Counted from the stretch's first letter, positions 1-8,323 are shown. The stretch is DNA of 22,956 nt from ZLKRG08 sp046094385 (GCA_046094385.1 JBJTHJ010000082.1:1-22956), one strand, 5' to 3'. Numbers and translations are program-made. The notes: generated by a model not told the origin, from the letters alone.

Positions 1-42
1 GATTACCTTCAAGTTTGGCAACTTGGTTCGCACATAGGATGC
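1..42. repeat. Inverted copy of murF positions 433-474
   Basis: The reverse complement of bases 1-42 matches 433-474 at 41 of 42 positions; the one mismatch pairs base 26 with 449. The similarity stops at 43, where the MurE reading frame resumes. The edge bases (about 37-42) fit both MurE and the inverted murF sequence, which is the short microhomology expected at a template-switch chimera. A genuine chromosomal inverted repeat is possible but would put a stop codon in murE. Confidence 0.9.
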
Positions 43-166
43 AAAACCTGGAGATGTAGTTGCAGTTCTAGGTAAAGGCCATGAAGTAGGGCAAGAGAGC
101 ATGGGTGTGAAGCACCCATTTGATGATCGAAAAGTTCTAGCTGAAGCGATTGCGAGCCTTAAATGA
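38..166 (+). CDS. murE: UDP-N-acetylmuramyl-tripeptide synthetase MurE, C-terminal fragment
   Basis: MurE adds the third amino acid (usually a diamino acid) to UDP-MurNAc-L-Ala-D-Glu in the cytoplasm, using ATP. Only the last ~42 codons are present. They read DAKPGDVVAVLGKGHEVGQ and then HPFDDRKVLAEAI before a TGA at 164-166. The GKGHE motif followed by the FDDR...A segment is the conserved end of the MurE ligase C-terminal domain. The stop overlaps the murF start codon (ATGA, 163-166), so the two are translationally coupled in the usual mur order. Upstream in the same frame there is a TAG at 35-37, and the preceding bases do not read as MurE. That stretch is an inverted copy of murF sequence (see the repeat entry and findings), so the break is probably an assembly or amplification artefact rather than a broken gene. 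The substrate amino acid cannot be judged from this fragment. Confidence 0.85.
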   Translation, partial: DAKPGDVVAVLGKGHEVGQESMGVKHPFDDRKVLAEAIASLK

Positions 167-1512
167 TTCGGATGACGGCAGGTGAAATCGCAAAAATTGT
201 GGATGGTGAATTAAATGTAGATGCGGGCAGAGAAGTTTGGCTGGCTCCTGTATTTGATTCTAGAAAAGCAAACCCCGGTTCATTCTTTCTGGCTTTGGTC
301 GGAGAGCATGATGATGGCCATAATCATGTGAAATCAGCTATTGATAATGGCGCAGCCTTTGCTCTGGTCACAAAGAGCGTAGATCTACCATCGATCAAAG
401 TCACAAATGTCTACAAAGCTCTCGCAGATTTAGCATCCTATGTGCGAAGCAAGTTGCCAAACTTGAAGGTAATCGGCATTACTGGTTCCCAAGGCAAGAC
501 CACCACCAAGGATCTGCTTTATCAAATTCTTTCAAATATCGGACCAACAATCGCACCTGAAAATTCATTTAATAATGAGTTGGGAGCCCCTTTAAATCTT
601 CTTCGTTGCGATGAAGAGACCCTTTACTGTATTGCAGAATTGGGGGCGCGACACATGGGAGATATCGGATATTTAGCTTCGGTGGTCAAACCTGATATCG
701 GTGTGGTCTTGAAAGTCGGCAGCGCACATCTGGCCGAATTTGGCAGTGTAGAGAATATTGCTAAGACCAAGAAAGAGTTGATCGATTCGCTATCAGAGGA
801 TGGCATTGCCATTCTTGGTCTATATGATGAATTCACGCCAAGAATGGCGACTGGGTTTGCCGGAAGAGTAATTACCTTTGGTGAACGTCCAGATGCCGAT
901 GTTCGAGCAGCTGATGTTGAGATTCGTGAAGGATCTCCACATTTTGATTTAGTTAATAGTGAAGGACGCGTTTCGGTCGGGATGAGATTGGTCGGTGCGC
1001 ATCAAATACCAAACGCCTTGGCAGCAGCTGCTGCAGCAACTGCTTTGGGAATCTCAAATGATCACATCGCTACCTCGCTTTCGATGGCAGAAAATCGAAG
1101 CAAATGGCGGATGGAGCTACATGATTTACCAGGTCTTTTAGTAATCAATGATGCATATAATGCCAATCCAGAGTCGATGGAGGCTGCGCTCTTCTCACTT
1201 CGCCTCTTCGCTCAAGAACATGGTGGTCAACCCTGGGCCATTCGAGGAAAGATGCATGAATTGGGTCCAATCTCTGAATCAGCGCATCTGAAAATCTCAG
1301 AATTGGCGAAAGATTTAGCCATCGACCACTTAATCGCAATCAATGCTCCGGAATATGGGGATTCTTCGCTACATTTCCAAGATTGGCGGAGCGCACTTAC
1401 AAAGTTGCTTCCTGAGATCACCCCTGGTGATGTGGTTCTAATAAAGGCCTCGCGAGCCGAACATCTTGAAGAATTGGCAGAAGCATTGATAAGTAGTTGG
1501 GAGTCGAAGTGA
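163..1512 (+). CDS. murF: UDP-MurNAc-tripeptide--D-alanyl-D-alanine ligase MurF
   Basis: MurF adds D-Ala-D-Ala to the UDP-MurNAc-tripeptide with ATP, completing the pentapeptide precursor in the cytoplasm. The 449-aa length is normal for the family. The N-terminal substrate-binding domain begins MIRMTAGEIAKIVDG. The central ligase domain has the ATP loop GITGSQGKTTT (residues 105-115) and the family segment ENSFNNELGAPLNLL. The C-terminal domain has NDAYNANPESM (about 329-339), a MurF hallmark. The ATG at 163 overlaps the murE stop (ATGA); an internal ATG at 172 (residue 4) is an alternative, but the first fits the coupling seen elsewhere in this operon. The end overlaps the mraY GTG start. 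Bases 433-474 are duplicated in inverted orientation at the left edge of the window. Confidence 0.97.
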   Translation: MIRMTAGEIAKIVDGELNVDAGREVWLAPVFDSRKANPGSFFLALVGEHDDGHNHVKSAIDNGAAFALVTKSVDLPSIKVTNVYKALADLASYVRSKLPNLKVIGITGSQGKTTTKDLLYQILSNIGPTIAPENSFNNELGAPLNLLRCDEETLYCIAELGARHMGDIGYLASVVKPDIGVVLKVGSAHLAEFGSVENIAKTKKELIDSLSEDGIAILGLYDEFTPRMATGFAGRVITFGERPDADVRAADVEIREGSPHFDLVNSEGRVSVGMRLVGAHQIPNALAAAAAATALGISNDHIATSLSMAENRSKWRMELHDLPGLLVINDAYNANPESMEAALFSLRLFAQEHGGQPWAIRGKMHELGPISESAHLKISELAKDLAIDHLIAINAPEYGDSSLHFQDWRSALTKLLPEITPGDVVLIKASRAEHLEELAEALISSWESK

Positions 1513-2567
1513 AAGAGATTCTTTTATCTGGTGTGATTGCACTTCTATTTAGTCTCTTTGGTACCCCCTTACTTATCAAAGCCCTTGCTAAGAAAGGTTA
1601 TGGCCAGATTATTAGGGATGATGGCCCACAGACTCATCATGTAAAGCGTGGAACACCGACTATGGGTGGCATCGCAATCATCATCTCGGCGATTGCTGGC
1701 TATCTGTTATCCCATTTGATACTAGGAATTCCATTTAGCACTTCGGCCATCCTGGTAATTGGTTTATTTACGCTCCTTGGCTTGGTGGGCTTTATAGATG
1801 ACTATTTGAAAGTTGTTAAACAGAGATCGCTTGGATTAAATAGCAAACAGAAGATATTTGGACAGATCTTGGTAGGTGGAATCTTTGGATTCCTAGGAAC
1901 AAAATTTCCAGATGGCGACGGTTTGACTCCTATCTCCATGAATCTCTCGTTCCTACGAGATACCTCAATAAAACTGGGATTGGCAGCTTTGATTATCTGG
2001 GTGATCTTGATGGTTACCGCAACCAGTAATGGAGTAAATCTAAGTGATGGCTTAGATGGTTTAGCAACCGGTGCATCGGTAATGGCCTTCCTAGCTTTTA
2101 TTCTGATAGGCGTTTGGCAATTCGGACAATCTTGCGCAGAGGTTGCGGTTCCCAACTGTTACAACGTTCGTGACCCACTTGATTTAGCGGTTTTAGCAGC
2201 AGCATTGGCTGCCGCTGGCACCGGTTTTCTTTGGTGGAATACCTCTCCCGCCAAGATCTTTTTGGGAGATACCGGCTCACTTGCAATCGGCGGCGCGTTG
2301 GCTGGTCTTGCAATTTCGATGCGCACTCAACTTCTACTTCTCTTGATCGGCGGCCTCTTTGTAGTAATCACACTTTCGGTGATTTCACAGGTGCTTTATT
2401 TCAAAATAACTGGCGGAAAACGATTGTTCAGAATGGCACCTTTGCATCATCACTTTGAGTTAAAGGGATGGGGAGAGGTAACAGTGGTGGTTCGATTTTG
2501 GATTCTGGCAGGGCTATCAGTTGCCGCAGGTCTTGGCCTTTTCTACGCCCAGTGGGTAGCGAAATAA
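1509..2567 (+). CDS. mraY: Phospho-N-acetylmuramoyl-pentapeptide-transferase MraY
   Basis: MraY transfers phospho-MurNAc-pentapeptide from UDP to undecaprenyl phosphate, making lipid I at the inner face of the membrane. It is a polytopic membrane protein with the first helix at about residues 3-22. Family motifs are clear: DDGPQTHHVKRGTPTMGG from residue 37, NLSDGLDG (177-184) with the catalytic-site aspartates, FLGDTGSLAIGG, and MAPLHHHFELKGW from residue 309 with the three histidines. I place the start at GTG 1509, which overlaps the murF TGA (GTGA) and has GGGAG (1499-1503) five bases upstream. A TTG at 1497 would add only four residues. From GTG the protein is 352 aa, normal for MraY. The next gene, murD, starts four bases after the stop. 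Confidence 0.96.
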   Translation: MKEILLSGVIALLFSLFGTPLLIKALAKKGYGQIIRDDGPQTHHVKRGTPTMGGIAIIISAIAGYLLSHLILGIPFSTSAILVIGLFTLLGLVGFIDDYLKVVKQRSLGLNSKQKIFGQILVGGIFGFLGTKFPDGDGLTPISMNLSFLRDTSIKLGLAALIIWVILMVTATSNGVNLSDGLDGLATGASVMAFLAFILIGVWQFGQSCAEVAVPNCYNVRDPLDLAVLAAALAAAGTGFLWWNTSPAKIFLGDTGSLAIGGALAGLAISMRTQLLLLLIGGLFVVITLSVISQVLYFKITGGKRLFRMAPLHHHFELKGWGEVTVVVRFWILAGLSVAAGLGLFYAQWVAK

Positions 2568-2571
2568 CTCT

Positions 2572-3906
2572 ATGAATCTGGCTGGCAAGCGCACTCTAAT
2601 TCTGGGCGGGGGAGTAACCGGAACTGCGGTGGCGAAACTCCTAGAGGAGCTAGGTGCGCATGTCTTCATCGCTGATGAGAAACCGCTTATTGATTTTGCA
2701 TCTCATCCAATTTCAGATTTAGAGAATCTAGATTACGACTTGGCCGTGGTTTCACCGGGTTGGAAGCCGGATCACCCTTTGATTTTGGCGCTGAATCGGG
2801 CTGAGGTAACGCTAACCAGCGAGATTGATCTAGCTTGGGATTTTAGAAATTTACATAATCCAACTCAAAAGTGGGTGGCGATTACCGGTACTAACGGAAA
2901 GACCACCACCACTGAACTTACAGCTGCAATGCTAAATGCATCAGGTATCAAAGCGAAAGCTTGCGGGAATGTAGGCACCACTGTCATCGAGTCGGTTTGG
3001 GACGAAGAAAATTACGAGGTCTTGGTCATAGAGATTTCTAGTTTCCAAATTCATTGGATGCAGCATGCAGAGTTTGAAGCTGCTGCGATTTTAAATATTG
3101 CAGATGACCACATTGATTGGCATGGATCATTCAAGGCTTATACCGCGGCCAAAGTTAAATTACTGCAATACTCAAAGCTAGCCATCATCAATGGTCAAGA
3201 TCCTCAACTAGTAGATGCCACCGAAACTTTTGCGAAATTGCGCCATCTCTTCACCTTAGATACCCCAGCTCCAGGAGAGTTGGGTTTGGTGGAGGAGCTA
3301 TTGGTAGATCGAGCATTTACTCTCGATCCTAAAGAGGCGGGGGCGCTCTGCGAATTACGCGATGTTCAACCGACAGTTCCTCATGCGGTTGCAAATACCT
3401 TAGCTGCAGCAGCGGTGGCTCGAAGTTTGGGTGCAGATTATGAAGCTATACAAAGTGCAGTAAAGAGTTTTAAGCCAGGTCGCCATCGAATTGAATTGAT
3501 TCTCGAAAAAGATGGCATCAGATGGATCAATGATTCCAAAGCCACCAACCCACATGCAGCGCAAGCTGCGCTCTTCGCCAACGAACGTTCGATCTGGATT
3601 GCCGGAGGTTTAGCAAAAGGTGCCAAATTCGAAGAGCTGATTGCACGATGTGCGCCTAGGATTAAAAGCGCATTGCTAATCGGCGCAGATCGAGATCTAA
3701 TCGCACTGGAACTTAGCAAGCTAAATATTGAGTATTTCTTGATCGATGGCGAACCGGTGATGGAGCAAGTGGTTCTAAAAGCCAGAGCGCTTGCTAGCGA
3801 AGGAGATACGGTGCTACTTGCCCCTGCATGTGCTTCGATGGATCAATTTAAGAATTACTCAGATCGTGGCGATCAATTCGCTGAAGCAGTCAAGAGGCTA
3901 GCCTGA
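2572..3906 (+). CDS. murD: UDP-N-acetylmuramoyl-L-alanine--D-glutamate ligase MurD
   Basis: MurD adds D-glutamate to UDP-MurNAc-L-Ala with ATP in the cytoplasm. At 444 aa it has the usual length. The N-terminal Rossmann-like domain begins with LILGGGVTGTAVAKLLEELG (9-28). The ATP loop ITGTNGKTTT lies at 104-113 of the central ligase domain. The C-terminal domain carries INDSKATNPHAA starting at residue 319, where MurD contacts ATP and substrate, and ends with the typical LLAPACASMDQFKNYSDRG. Only four bases separate its ATG from the mraY stop and no good Shine-Dalgarno is visible, so it is probably translated by coupling. Its stop overlaps the ftsW start (TGATG). The function is secure from motifs and context. 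Confidence 0.97.
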   Translation: MNLAGKRTLILGGGVTGTAVAKLLEELGAHVFIADEKPLIDFASHPISDLENLDYDLAVVSPGWKPDHPLILALNRAEVTLTSEIDLAWDFRNLHNPTQKWVAITGTNGKTTTTELTAAMLNASGIKAKACGNVGTTVIESVWDEENYEVLVIEISSFQIHWMQHAEFEAAAILNIADDHIDWHGSFKAYTAAKVKLLQYSKLAIINGQDPQLVDATETFAKLRHLFTLDTPAPGELGLVEELLVDRAFTLDPKEAGALCELRDVQPTVPHAVANTLAAAAVARSLGADYEAIQSAVKSFKPGRHRIELILEKDGIRWINDSKATNPHAAQAALFANERSIWIAGGLAKGAKFEELIARCAPRIKSALLIGADRDLIALELSKLNIEYFLIDGEPVMEQVVLKARALASEGDTVLLAPACASMDQFKNYSDRGDQFAEAVKRLA

Positions 3907-5138
3907 TGTTTACCACTCACAAACGAACCTTCTTTACATTCTTAGCGCTCTCAGTTGGGTTACTGATCTTTGGCGACATCATGGTCTTTTCTGCAGCTCA
4001 AGTTACTGGACTTACAGATAGTGGCTCTTCTTTTGCCATCAGCTGGAAACAGATCCTGGTGTCGGTAGTGTCGCTACCTTTTGCTTGGATTATTGCGAGA
4101 TTTCCAATTGCCACTTTACGATTCTTTGCAAAATGGGGGTTATTCGCTGCAGTTGGAATCATGTTCCTTTTGATTCCTTTCGGAAAGAGTGTAAATGGAA
4201 ACAAGAATTGGATAGATCTCGGCTTTACCGATTTTCAACCTAGCGAAGTTGCTAAAGTTTTCTTGATTTTATGGGCTGCATTCATCATCGAGCGCAATAT
4301 TCGTAAACCTATCCAGACTTTGAAATCATTGCTATTTGGTTTTGGCATTGTTTTACTTATTGTTTTAGCAGGCGAGGATTTGGGTTCGGCAGTGGTGATC
4401 GGTTTGATCCTTGCGACCTTACTATATCTGGCTGGTGCTGAATTAAAATTAATGGTCTTTCTGGTCTGTGCAGGCATAGTCGGAATAGCCGGTTTAATAG
4501 CAACTCAGCCCTATCGAATGGAACGTTTCACCGCCTTCCTCCATCCATTTGCAGATGGCGTGTATATGAATGCAGGTTGGCAGCCAGCTCACAGTCTGAT
4601 GGCGCTTGCAAGTGGCGGTCTATTTGGTTCAGGTTTAGGATCGAGTAAACAGAAGTGGGGAAATCTCGCAGAGGCACATACAGATTTCATCTTCTCAGTA
4701 ATCGGAGAAGAGTTGGGCCTATTCGGCACCATCTCCTTGATTTTAGCTTTGGCACTTCTGGTTTACTCCATCATAAAAATCTCATTATCAGCACGCGATG
4801 AGTTCAGTAAATATATTGGGCTAGGAGTGGCATTTTGGATCGGGATCCAATCTCTGATCAATTTAGCTAGCGCAACTAGTTTGATACCGGTAGTTGGAGT
4901 TACCCTTCCCCTTATCTCTTATGGCGGCTCATCTTTGATTGCATTGGTGGGAGCGCTTGGATTTGTGGCAGGAATCGCGCTTCGAAACCCGGAGATTGCA
5001 AGTGAGATAAATGTGCGCTGGCCATTGACCAATCCAATTAATCAAGTTAATTCAGTTAATCCAAGTAATTCAGAAAATTTCAGGAAGGTCCAGGAAAAGA
5101 ACAAGGAGAAGAGCAATCAAAAGAAGGTGGCGCGATGA
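3906..5138 (+). CDS. ftsW: Septal peptidoglycan glycosyltransferase FtsW (SEDS family)
   Basis: FtsW is the SEDS-family polymerase that, with its partner class B PBP, links lipid II into glycan strands at the division septum. The protein is strongly hydrophobic with about ten predicted membrane segments. Signature stretches include FQPSEVAKVFLILWAAF, GEDLGSAVVIGLI, AHTDFIFSVIGEELG (the aspartate, residue 260, aligns with the essential SEDS aspartate) and PLISYGGSSLI near the last helix. The start ATG overlaps the murD stop; the stop overlaps the murG ATG (ATGA). After the last helix the cytoplasmic tail from about residue 376 is a low-complexity run of N-x-x triplets encoded by a 9-bp degenerate tandem repeat, followed by a Lys-rich end. 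No partner PBP gene is in this window. RodA is the main alternative, but the murD-murG context makes FtsW the better call. Confidence 0.95.
   Translation: MFTTHKRTFFTFLALSVGLLIFGDIMVFSAAQVTGLTDSGSSFAISWKQILVSVVSLPFAWIIARFPIATLRFFAKWGLFAAVGIMFLLIPFGKSVNGNKNWIDLGFTDFQPSEVAKVFLILWAAFIIERNIRKPIQTLKSLLFGFGIVLLIVLAGEDLGSAVVIGLILATLLYLAGAELKLMVFLVCAGIVGIAGLIATQPYRMERFTAFLHPFADGVYMNAGWQPAHSLMALASGGLFGSGLGSSKQKWGNLAEAHTDFIFSVIGEELGLFGTISLILALALLVYSIIKISLSARDEFSKYIGLGVAFWIGIQSLINLASATSLIPVVGVTLPLISYGGSSLIALVGALGFVAGIALRNPEIASEINVRWPLTNPINQVNSVNPSNSENFRKVQEKNKEKSNQKKVAR
5031..5084 (+). repeat. Degenerate 9-bp tandem repeat at the 3' end of ftsW
   Basis: Six successive 9-bp units start at 5031, 5040, 5049, 5058, 5067 and 5076: aatccaatt, aatcaagtt, aattcagtt, aatccaagt, aattcagaa, aatttcagg. 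Every unit begins with AAT. They stay in frame and encode N-P-I, N-Q-V, N-S-V, N-P-S, N-S-E, N-F-R in the FtsW cytoplasmic tail. Confidence 0.85.
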
Positions 5139-6196
5139 CGCGCATACTCTTTGCAGGTGCAGGAACTGCTGGCCACATCGAGCCAGCTTGGGCGGTAAGC
5201 CAAGCCTGGTCAGCAAAACATCCAGAAGATGAGGTGGCATTTCTTGGCACAGCCAATGGCCAAGAAGTTGAGTTGATTCCAAATCGCGGTGGTACCTTAT
5301 TTCTAATCCCTAAGGTAACTGCGCCCCGTGCTATAAATTTAAGGACCCTGGCATTTCCAATTCAATTACTGAATTCGGCAATAAAGACGATCTCGATAGT
5401 AAAAGATTTCGATCTGGTAGTTGGCTTTGGCGGCTATGTCTCAGCCTCCGCATATTTAGCAGCTGCAGCGCTACGAAAGCCGATAGTGATTCACGAGCAA
5501 AATGCAAAAGTTGGAATTGCCAATAAATTGGGAAATCGTTTTACCTCAGAGGTATTAGTTGCATACCCTGAAGCCATTAAGGAATTTGGCAAAGGGGTAA
5601 TAGTAGGTAATCCCTTAAAAGCAGAGATTGTCAGCGCTGCAGTTGCTGCAGCTAGTGACTGGGCTAGCACAAGGGCGAACGCCAAGCGATCTCTTGGCGT
5701 CGAGGGACCATTGGTGTTGGTTTTAGGCGGTTCTAGCGGTTCTACTTACATAAACGAAGTGATCGGAGATACGGATTTCCAGGGCTGCACAGTCATACAT
5801 TCATTAGGTCGGGCAAATTTAGGAGAGAAAAACAAAAGCATAAGTGGCAATTTCATTTATCGACCTGTGAGCTATATCGAGGATATGGCTACCGCGCTAT
5901 TAGCTAGCGACTTAGTGATCTCACGAAGTGGCGCAGTTGCCACCTCTGAAATTGCCGCACTTGGGAAATATGCTCTTTTTGTGCCGCTTCCAATCGGAAA
6001 TGGTGAGCAAGCGCTAAATGCCACCGAGTTGGTCAAAGCCGGTAGGGCGGAACTTAGATCCCAAAAAGATTTCAATTCAAAATGGCTTAGCCAAAATCTT
6101 GCGCGGATGCTTGGTTTAGGCAAAGACGAAGCTTTTGGTACCAATTTAAATGCTACCCAATTGATTCTCTCTTCGATGGAGCGAGCAATCAGATGA
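5135..6196 (+). CDS. murG: UDP-GlcNAc:lipid I N-acetylglucosaminyltransferase MurG
   Basis: MurG transfers GlcNAc from UDP-GlcNAc to lipid I, giving lipid II at the inner membrane face; it is a peripheral GT-B glycosyltransferase. At 353 aa it has the family length. The N-terminal glycine loop GAGTAGHIEP (8-17) includes the conserved histidine H14. HEQNAKVGIANKL is the second lipid-acceptor region. The C-terminal UDP-GlcNAc site has VLGGSSGS, SRSGAVATSEI (from residue 263) and PLPIGNGEQALNA (E291-Q292). GNGEQ at this place, rather than the DDHQ of proteobacteria, is common in Actinobacteria. The start overlaps the ftsW stop by ATGA, with AAGAAGG about eight bases upstream; the end overlaps murC the same way. 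Confidence 0.97.
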   Translation: MTRILFAGAGTAGHIEPAWAVSQAWSAKHPEDEVAFLGTANGQEVELIPNRGGTLFLIPKVTAPRAINLRTLAFPIQLLNSAIKTISIVKDFDLVVGFGGYVSASAYLAAAALRKPIVIHEQNAKVGIANKLGNRFTSEVLVAYPEAIKEFGKGVIVGNPLKAEIVSAAVAAASDWASTRANAKRSLGVEGPLVLVLGGSSGSTYINEVIGDTDFQGCTVIHSLGRANLGEKNKSISGNFIYRPVSYIEDMATALLASDLVISRSGAVATSEIAALGKYALFVPLPIGNGEQALNATELVKAGRAELRSQKDFNSKWLSQNLARMLGLGKDEAFGTNLNATQLILSSMERAIR

Positions 6197-7572
6197 AATT
6201 ACAGGAGCTAAAAGGCAAGCGGGTTCACTTTGTAGGCATTGGTGGATCAGGCATGAGCGGCCTTGCAAGAATTGCTATCTCACATGGCATGAAAGTGTCA
6301 GGATCGGATGCTTCAGATTCCTCAGTCTTGAGCGCTCTCAAAGCGCTAGGTGCAACCATCTTTATTGGCCATCGCGCTTCAAATATAGATGGCGTGGATT
6401 TACTGGTCTATTCGAATGCCATTAAAGAGAATAACCCAGAACGAGAAGCGGCTATCAAAGAAGAGATTCCACAGATCACCAGAGCGGTGGCGCTATCTCT
6501 ATTGATGTCAGATTCAACATCCATTGCAGTTGCTGGGACACATGGCAAAACCACTACATCTTCTATGGCTACGGTGGCGCTTCAAAGTGCAGGTTGCGAT
6601 CCTTCTTTTGCTATCGGTGGAGTTCTTAAATCTTCAGGCTCAAATGCCCACAGAGGCAGTGGCGAATATTTTGTAGCTGAGGCCGACGAATCTGATGGTT
6701 CATTTGTGGCCTACCGACCACATGCCGCCATCATCACAAATGTCGAATGGGATCATGTTGATTATTTTGAAAGCGAGACCGAGGTCTTTAAAGCATTCGA
6801 AGATTTTGTAAATACCATTACCGGTTTCTTGGTGTATTGCGAAGATGATGAAGGTGCACGAAAGGTTGCACAAAGCGCTAAGGTAAAACGAATTAGCTAC
6901 GGAACTTCTCCCAATTCCAATTTGCGAATAGATCAAATCTCCTTGCAAGCAGGTAGCTCGACGGCCCGGGTTCTATGGAATGGCGCCAAAATCGGTGAGC
7001 TGGAGGTCCGAGTACCCGGTGAACATAATTTGTTAAATGCAGCAGCAGTGATGGCTGTGGGTATGGAATTTGGATTGAATCCCACTCTTTTGCTTGATGG
7101 ATTGGCAAAGTTTCATGGCGCTGGCCGCAGATTTGAGTTGAAGGGAAGCGTAGGTGGAATTAGGGTTATCGATGATTATGGTCATCATCCAACTGAGATC
7201 AAAGTAACCCTGACCGCAGCAAAACGCTATGCCGGTGGCGGCAAAGTCTTAGTTATCTTTCAGCCGCATAGATACTCGAGAACTCAGGCCTTCATAAAAG
7301 ATTTTGCTAAGACGCTCTCGCTAGCAGATCAAGTATGGCTACTTGAGATCTATGCAGCTAGCGAACAACCAATCGTGGGTTTAAGCAGTCTTAATTTGGC
7401 AAAGTTGATAGACGGTGCAAAATTTGAACCGAATTTTCTATCGGTTATCGAAGCGGTGAGCCATGCAGCTAGCCCCGGAGATGTAATCATTACTTTGGGC
7501 GCTGGAGATGTCAGTTCCTTAGGACCGCTAATTCTCGAAGAACTCGGGAAGAGGTTTGATAGTGGTTCGTAA
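6193..7572 (+). CDS. murC: UDP-N-acetylmuramate--L-alanine ligase MurC
   Basis: MurC starts the stem peptide by joining L-alanine to UDP-MurNAc with ATP in the cytoplasm. The 459-aa protein has the three Mur ligase domains: an N-terminal nucleotide-sugar fold with GIGGSGMSGLARIA (15-28), the ATP loop AGTHGKTTT (114-122), and the MurC-specific IDDYGHHPTEIK around residues 326-337 in the C-terminal domain. AEADESDGSF in the middle is also typical of MurC. The ATG overlaps the murG stop (ATGA) and the stop overlaps the start of ftsQ. No murB or ddl lies between murC and ftsQ, unlike the proteobacterial dcw cluster. Confidence 0.97.
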   Translation: MKLQELKGKRVHFVGIGGSGMSGLARIAISHGMKVSGSDASDSSVLSALKALGATIFIGHRASNIDGVDLLVYSNAIKENNPEREAAIKEEIPQITRAVALSLLMSDSTSIAVAGTHGKTTTSSMATVALQSAGCDPSFAIGGVLKSSGSNAHRGSGEYFVAEADESDGSFVAYRPHAAIITNVEWDHVDYFESETEVFKAFEDFVNTITGFLVYCEDDEGARKVAQSAKVKRISYGTSPNSNLRIDQISLQAGSSTARVLWNGAKIGELEVRVPGEHNLLNAAAVMAVGMEFGLNPTLLLDGLAKFHGAGRRFELKGSVGGIRVIDDYGHHPTEIKVTLTAAKRYAGGGKVLVIFQPHRYSRTQAFIKDFAKTLSLADQVWLLEIYAASEQPIVGLSSLNLAKLIDGAKFEPNFLSVIEAVSHAASPGDVIITLGAGDVSSLGPLILEELGKRFDSGS

Positions 7573-8275
7573 ACGCGAACTCACCATTGGTATCGCGATC
7601 TTTCTAATTGCCACCTCCGCCTATCTGCTTGGATGGACCAGTCTCTTCTCTGTGAGGGCGCTGCAGATAAACGGTGCGCCAAATGAGCAGATAGTGAAAA
7701 CTGTGAACAAATATTCACAAGTCACAGTCGGAGAGAAGATGGCGAGAGTAGAGCCACGCAGCATCGAGAGTAGATTGACTTCAGCTGGGATTGATTGGCT
7801 TGAGAGCGTTGATATCTCAAGAAACTGGGTATCTGGCAGAGTCATTATTACTTTAAAGGCCCGTGAAGCTATTGCAACTGTTGGAGAGCAATTCGTGGAT
7901 GCAAGTGGAGTTCTCTTTAAATCTCCAGTGACTATCTCTACGAAAATGCCAGAACTTCAAGGGTTAACAAAAAAGATCAGAGCCAGCGCTATCAATCTCT
8001 ACCAGAGCCTTCCAGCAGATTTTAAGGTTCGGGTCCTAAAGATCACCGCTAGAAGCGAGGATCAATTTCAGCTTCAAGTCCTGCTTGAAAACCAGCTTAA
8101 AGACCAGCTTAAAGATCAGCAATTGAAACCGGAAAAAATCGTGCGAATTAATTGGGGTAGCGCTAGAGATACCGAGGTTAAGTTGAAGATATATGAAGCC
8201 TTGGTGGCGCTACCTGAAAATAAAGATTTAAAATCAATGGATTTGAGCGATCCAACCAAACCTTCAGTTAAGTGA
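7562..8275 (+). CDS. ftsQ: Cell division protein FtsQ (DivIB, POTRA domain)
   Basis: FtsQ is a bitopic membrane protein that connects early and late divisome components. The sequence shows a very short basic N-terminus (MVRKREL), one membrane helix (about residues 8-25), then an extracytoplasmic POTRA segment beginning FSVRALQINGAPN and a beta domain. The end, MDLSDPTKPSVK, matches the usual FtsQ finish (DVS-P...). I chose GTG 7562, seven bases after GAAGAGG; a TTG at 7556 would leave almost no spacing. It overlaps the murC stop and gives 237 aa. Primary sequence is poorly conserved in this family, so the call leans on topology and position between murC and ftsZ. Residues ~177-188 come from a 12-bp tandem repeat. 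The absence of ftsA nearby fits Actinobacteria. Confidence 0.9.
   Translation: MVRKRELTIGIAIFLIATSAYLLGWTSLFSVRALQINGAPNEQIVKTVNKYSQVTVGEKMARVEPRSIESRLTSAGIDWLESVDISRNWVSGRVIITLKAREAIATVGEQFVDASGVLFKSPVTISTKMPELQGLTKKIRASAINLYQSLPADFKVRVLKITARSEDQFQLQVLLENQLKDQLKDQQLKPEKIVRINWGSARDTEVKLKIYEALVALPENKDLKSMDLSDPTKPSVK
8090..8125 (+). repeat. 12-bp tandem repeat near the 3' end of ftsQ
   Basis: Units aaccagcttaaa (8090-8101), gaccagcttaaa (8102-8113) and a diverged gatcagcaattg (8114-8125) lie in frame and encode N-Q-L-K, D-Q-L-K, D-Q-Q-L. The unit resembles the 12-bp unit at the 3' end of lspA. Confidence 0.85.
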
Positions 8276-8290
8276 TTAAAATGCAATTGG

Positions 8291-8323
8291 TTATAGATTG
8301 CTTATAGATTGCTTATAGATTGC
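8291..8323. repeat. Three perfect 11-bp tandem repeats upstream of ftsZ
   Basis: The unit ttatagattgc occurs three times without mismatch (8291-8301, 8302-8312, 8313-8323) in the gap between ftsQ and ftsZ, about 140-170 bp before the ftsZ start. Each unit is about one helical turn, so the copies face the same side of the DNA. They may be a protein binding array or simple slippage repeats; the sequence cannot decide. Confidence 0.9.

Noticed and set aside
1497..1508. TTG 1497 as the mraY start
   Set aside because: The GTG at 1509 has a well-spaced GGGAG and a GTGA overlap with murF; the TTG lies within the Shine-Dalgarno region.
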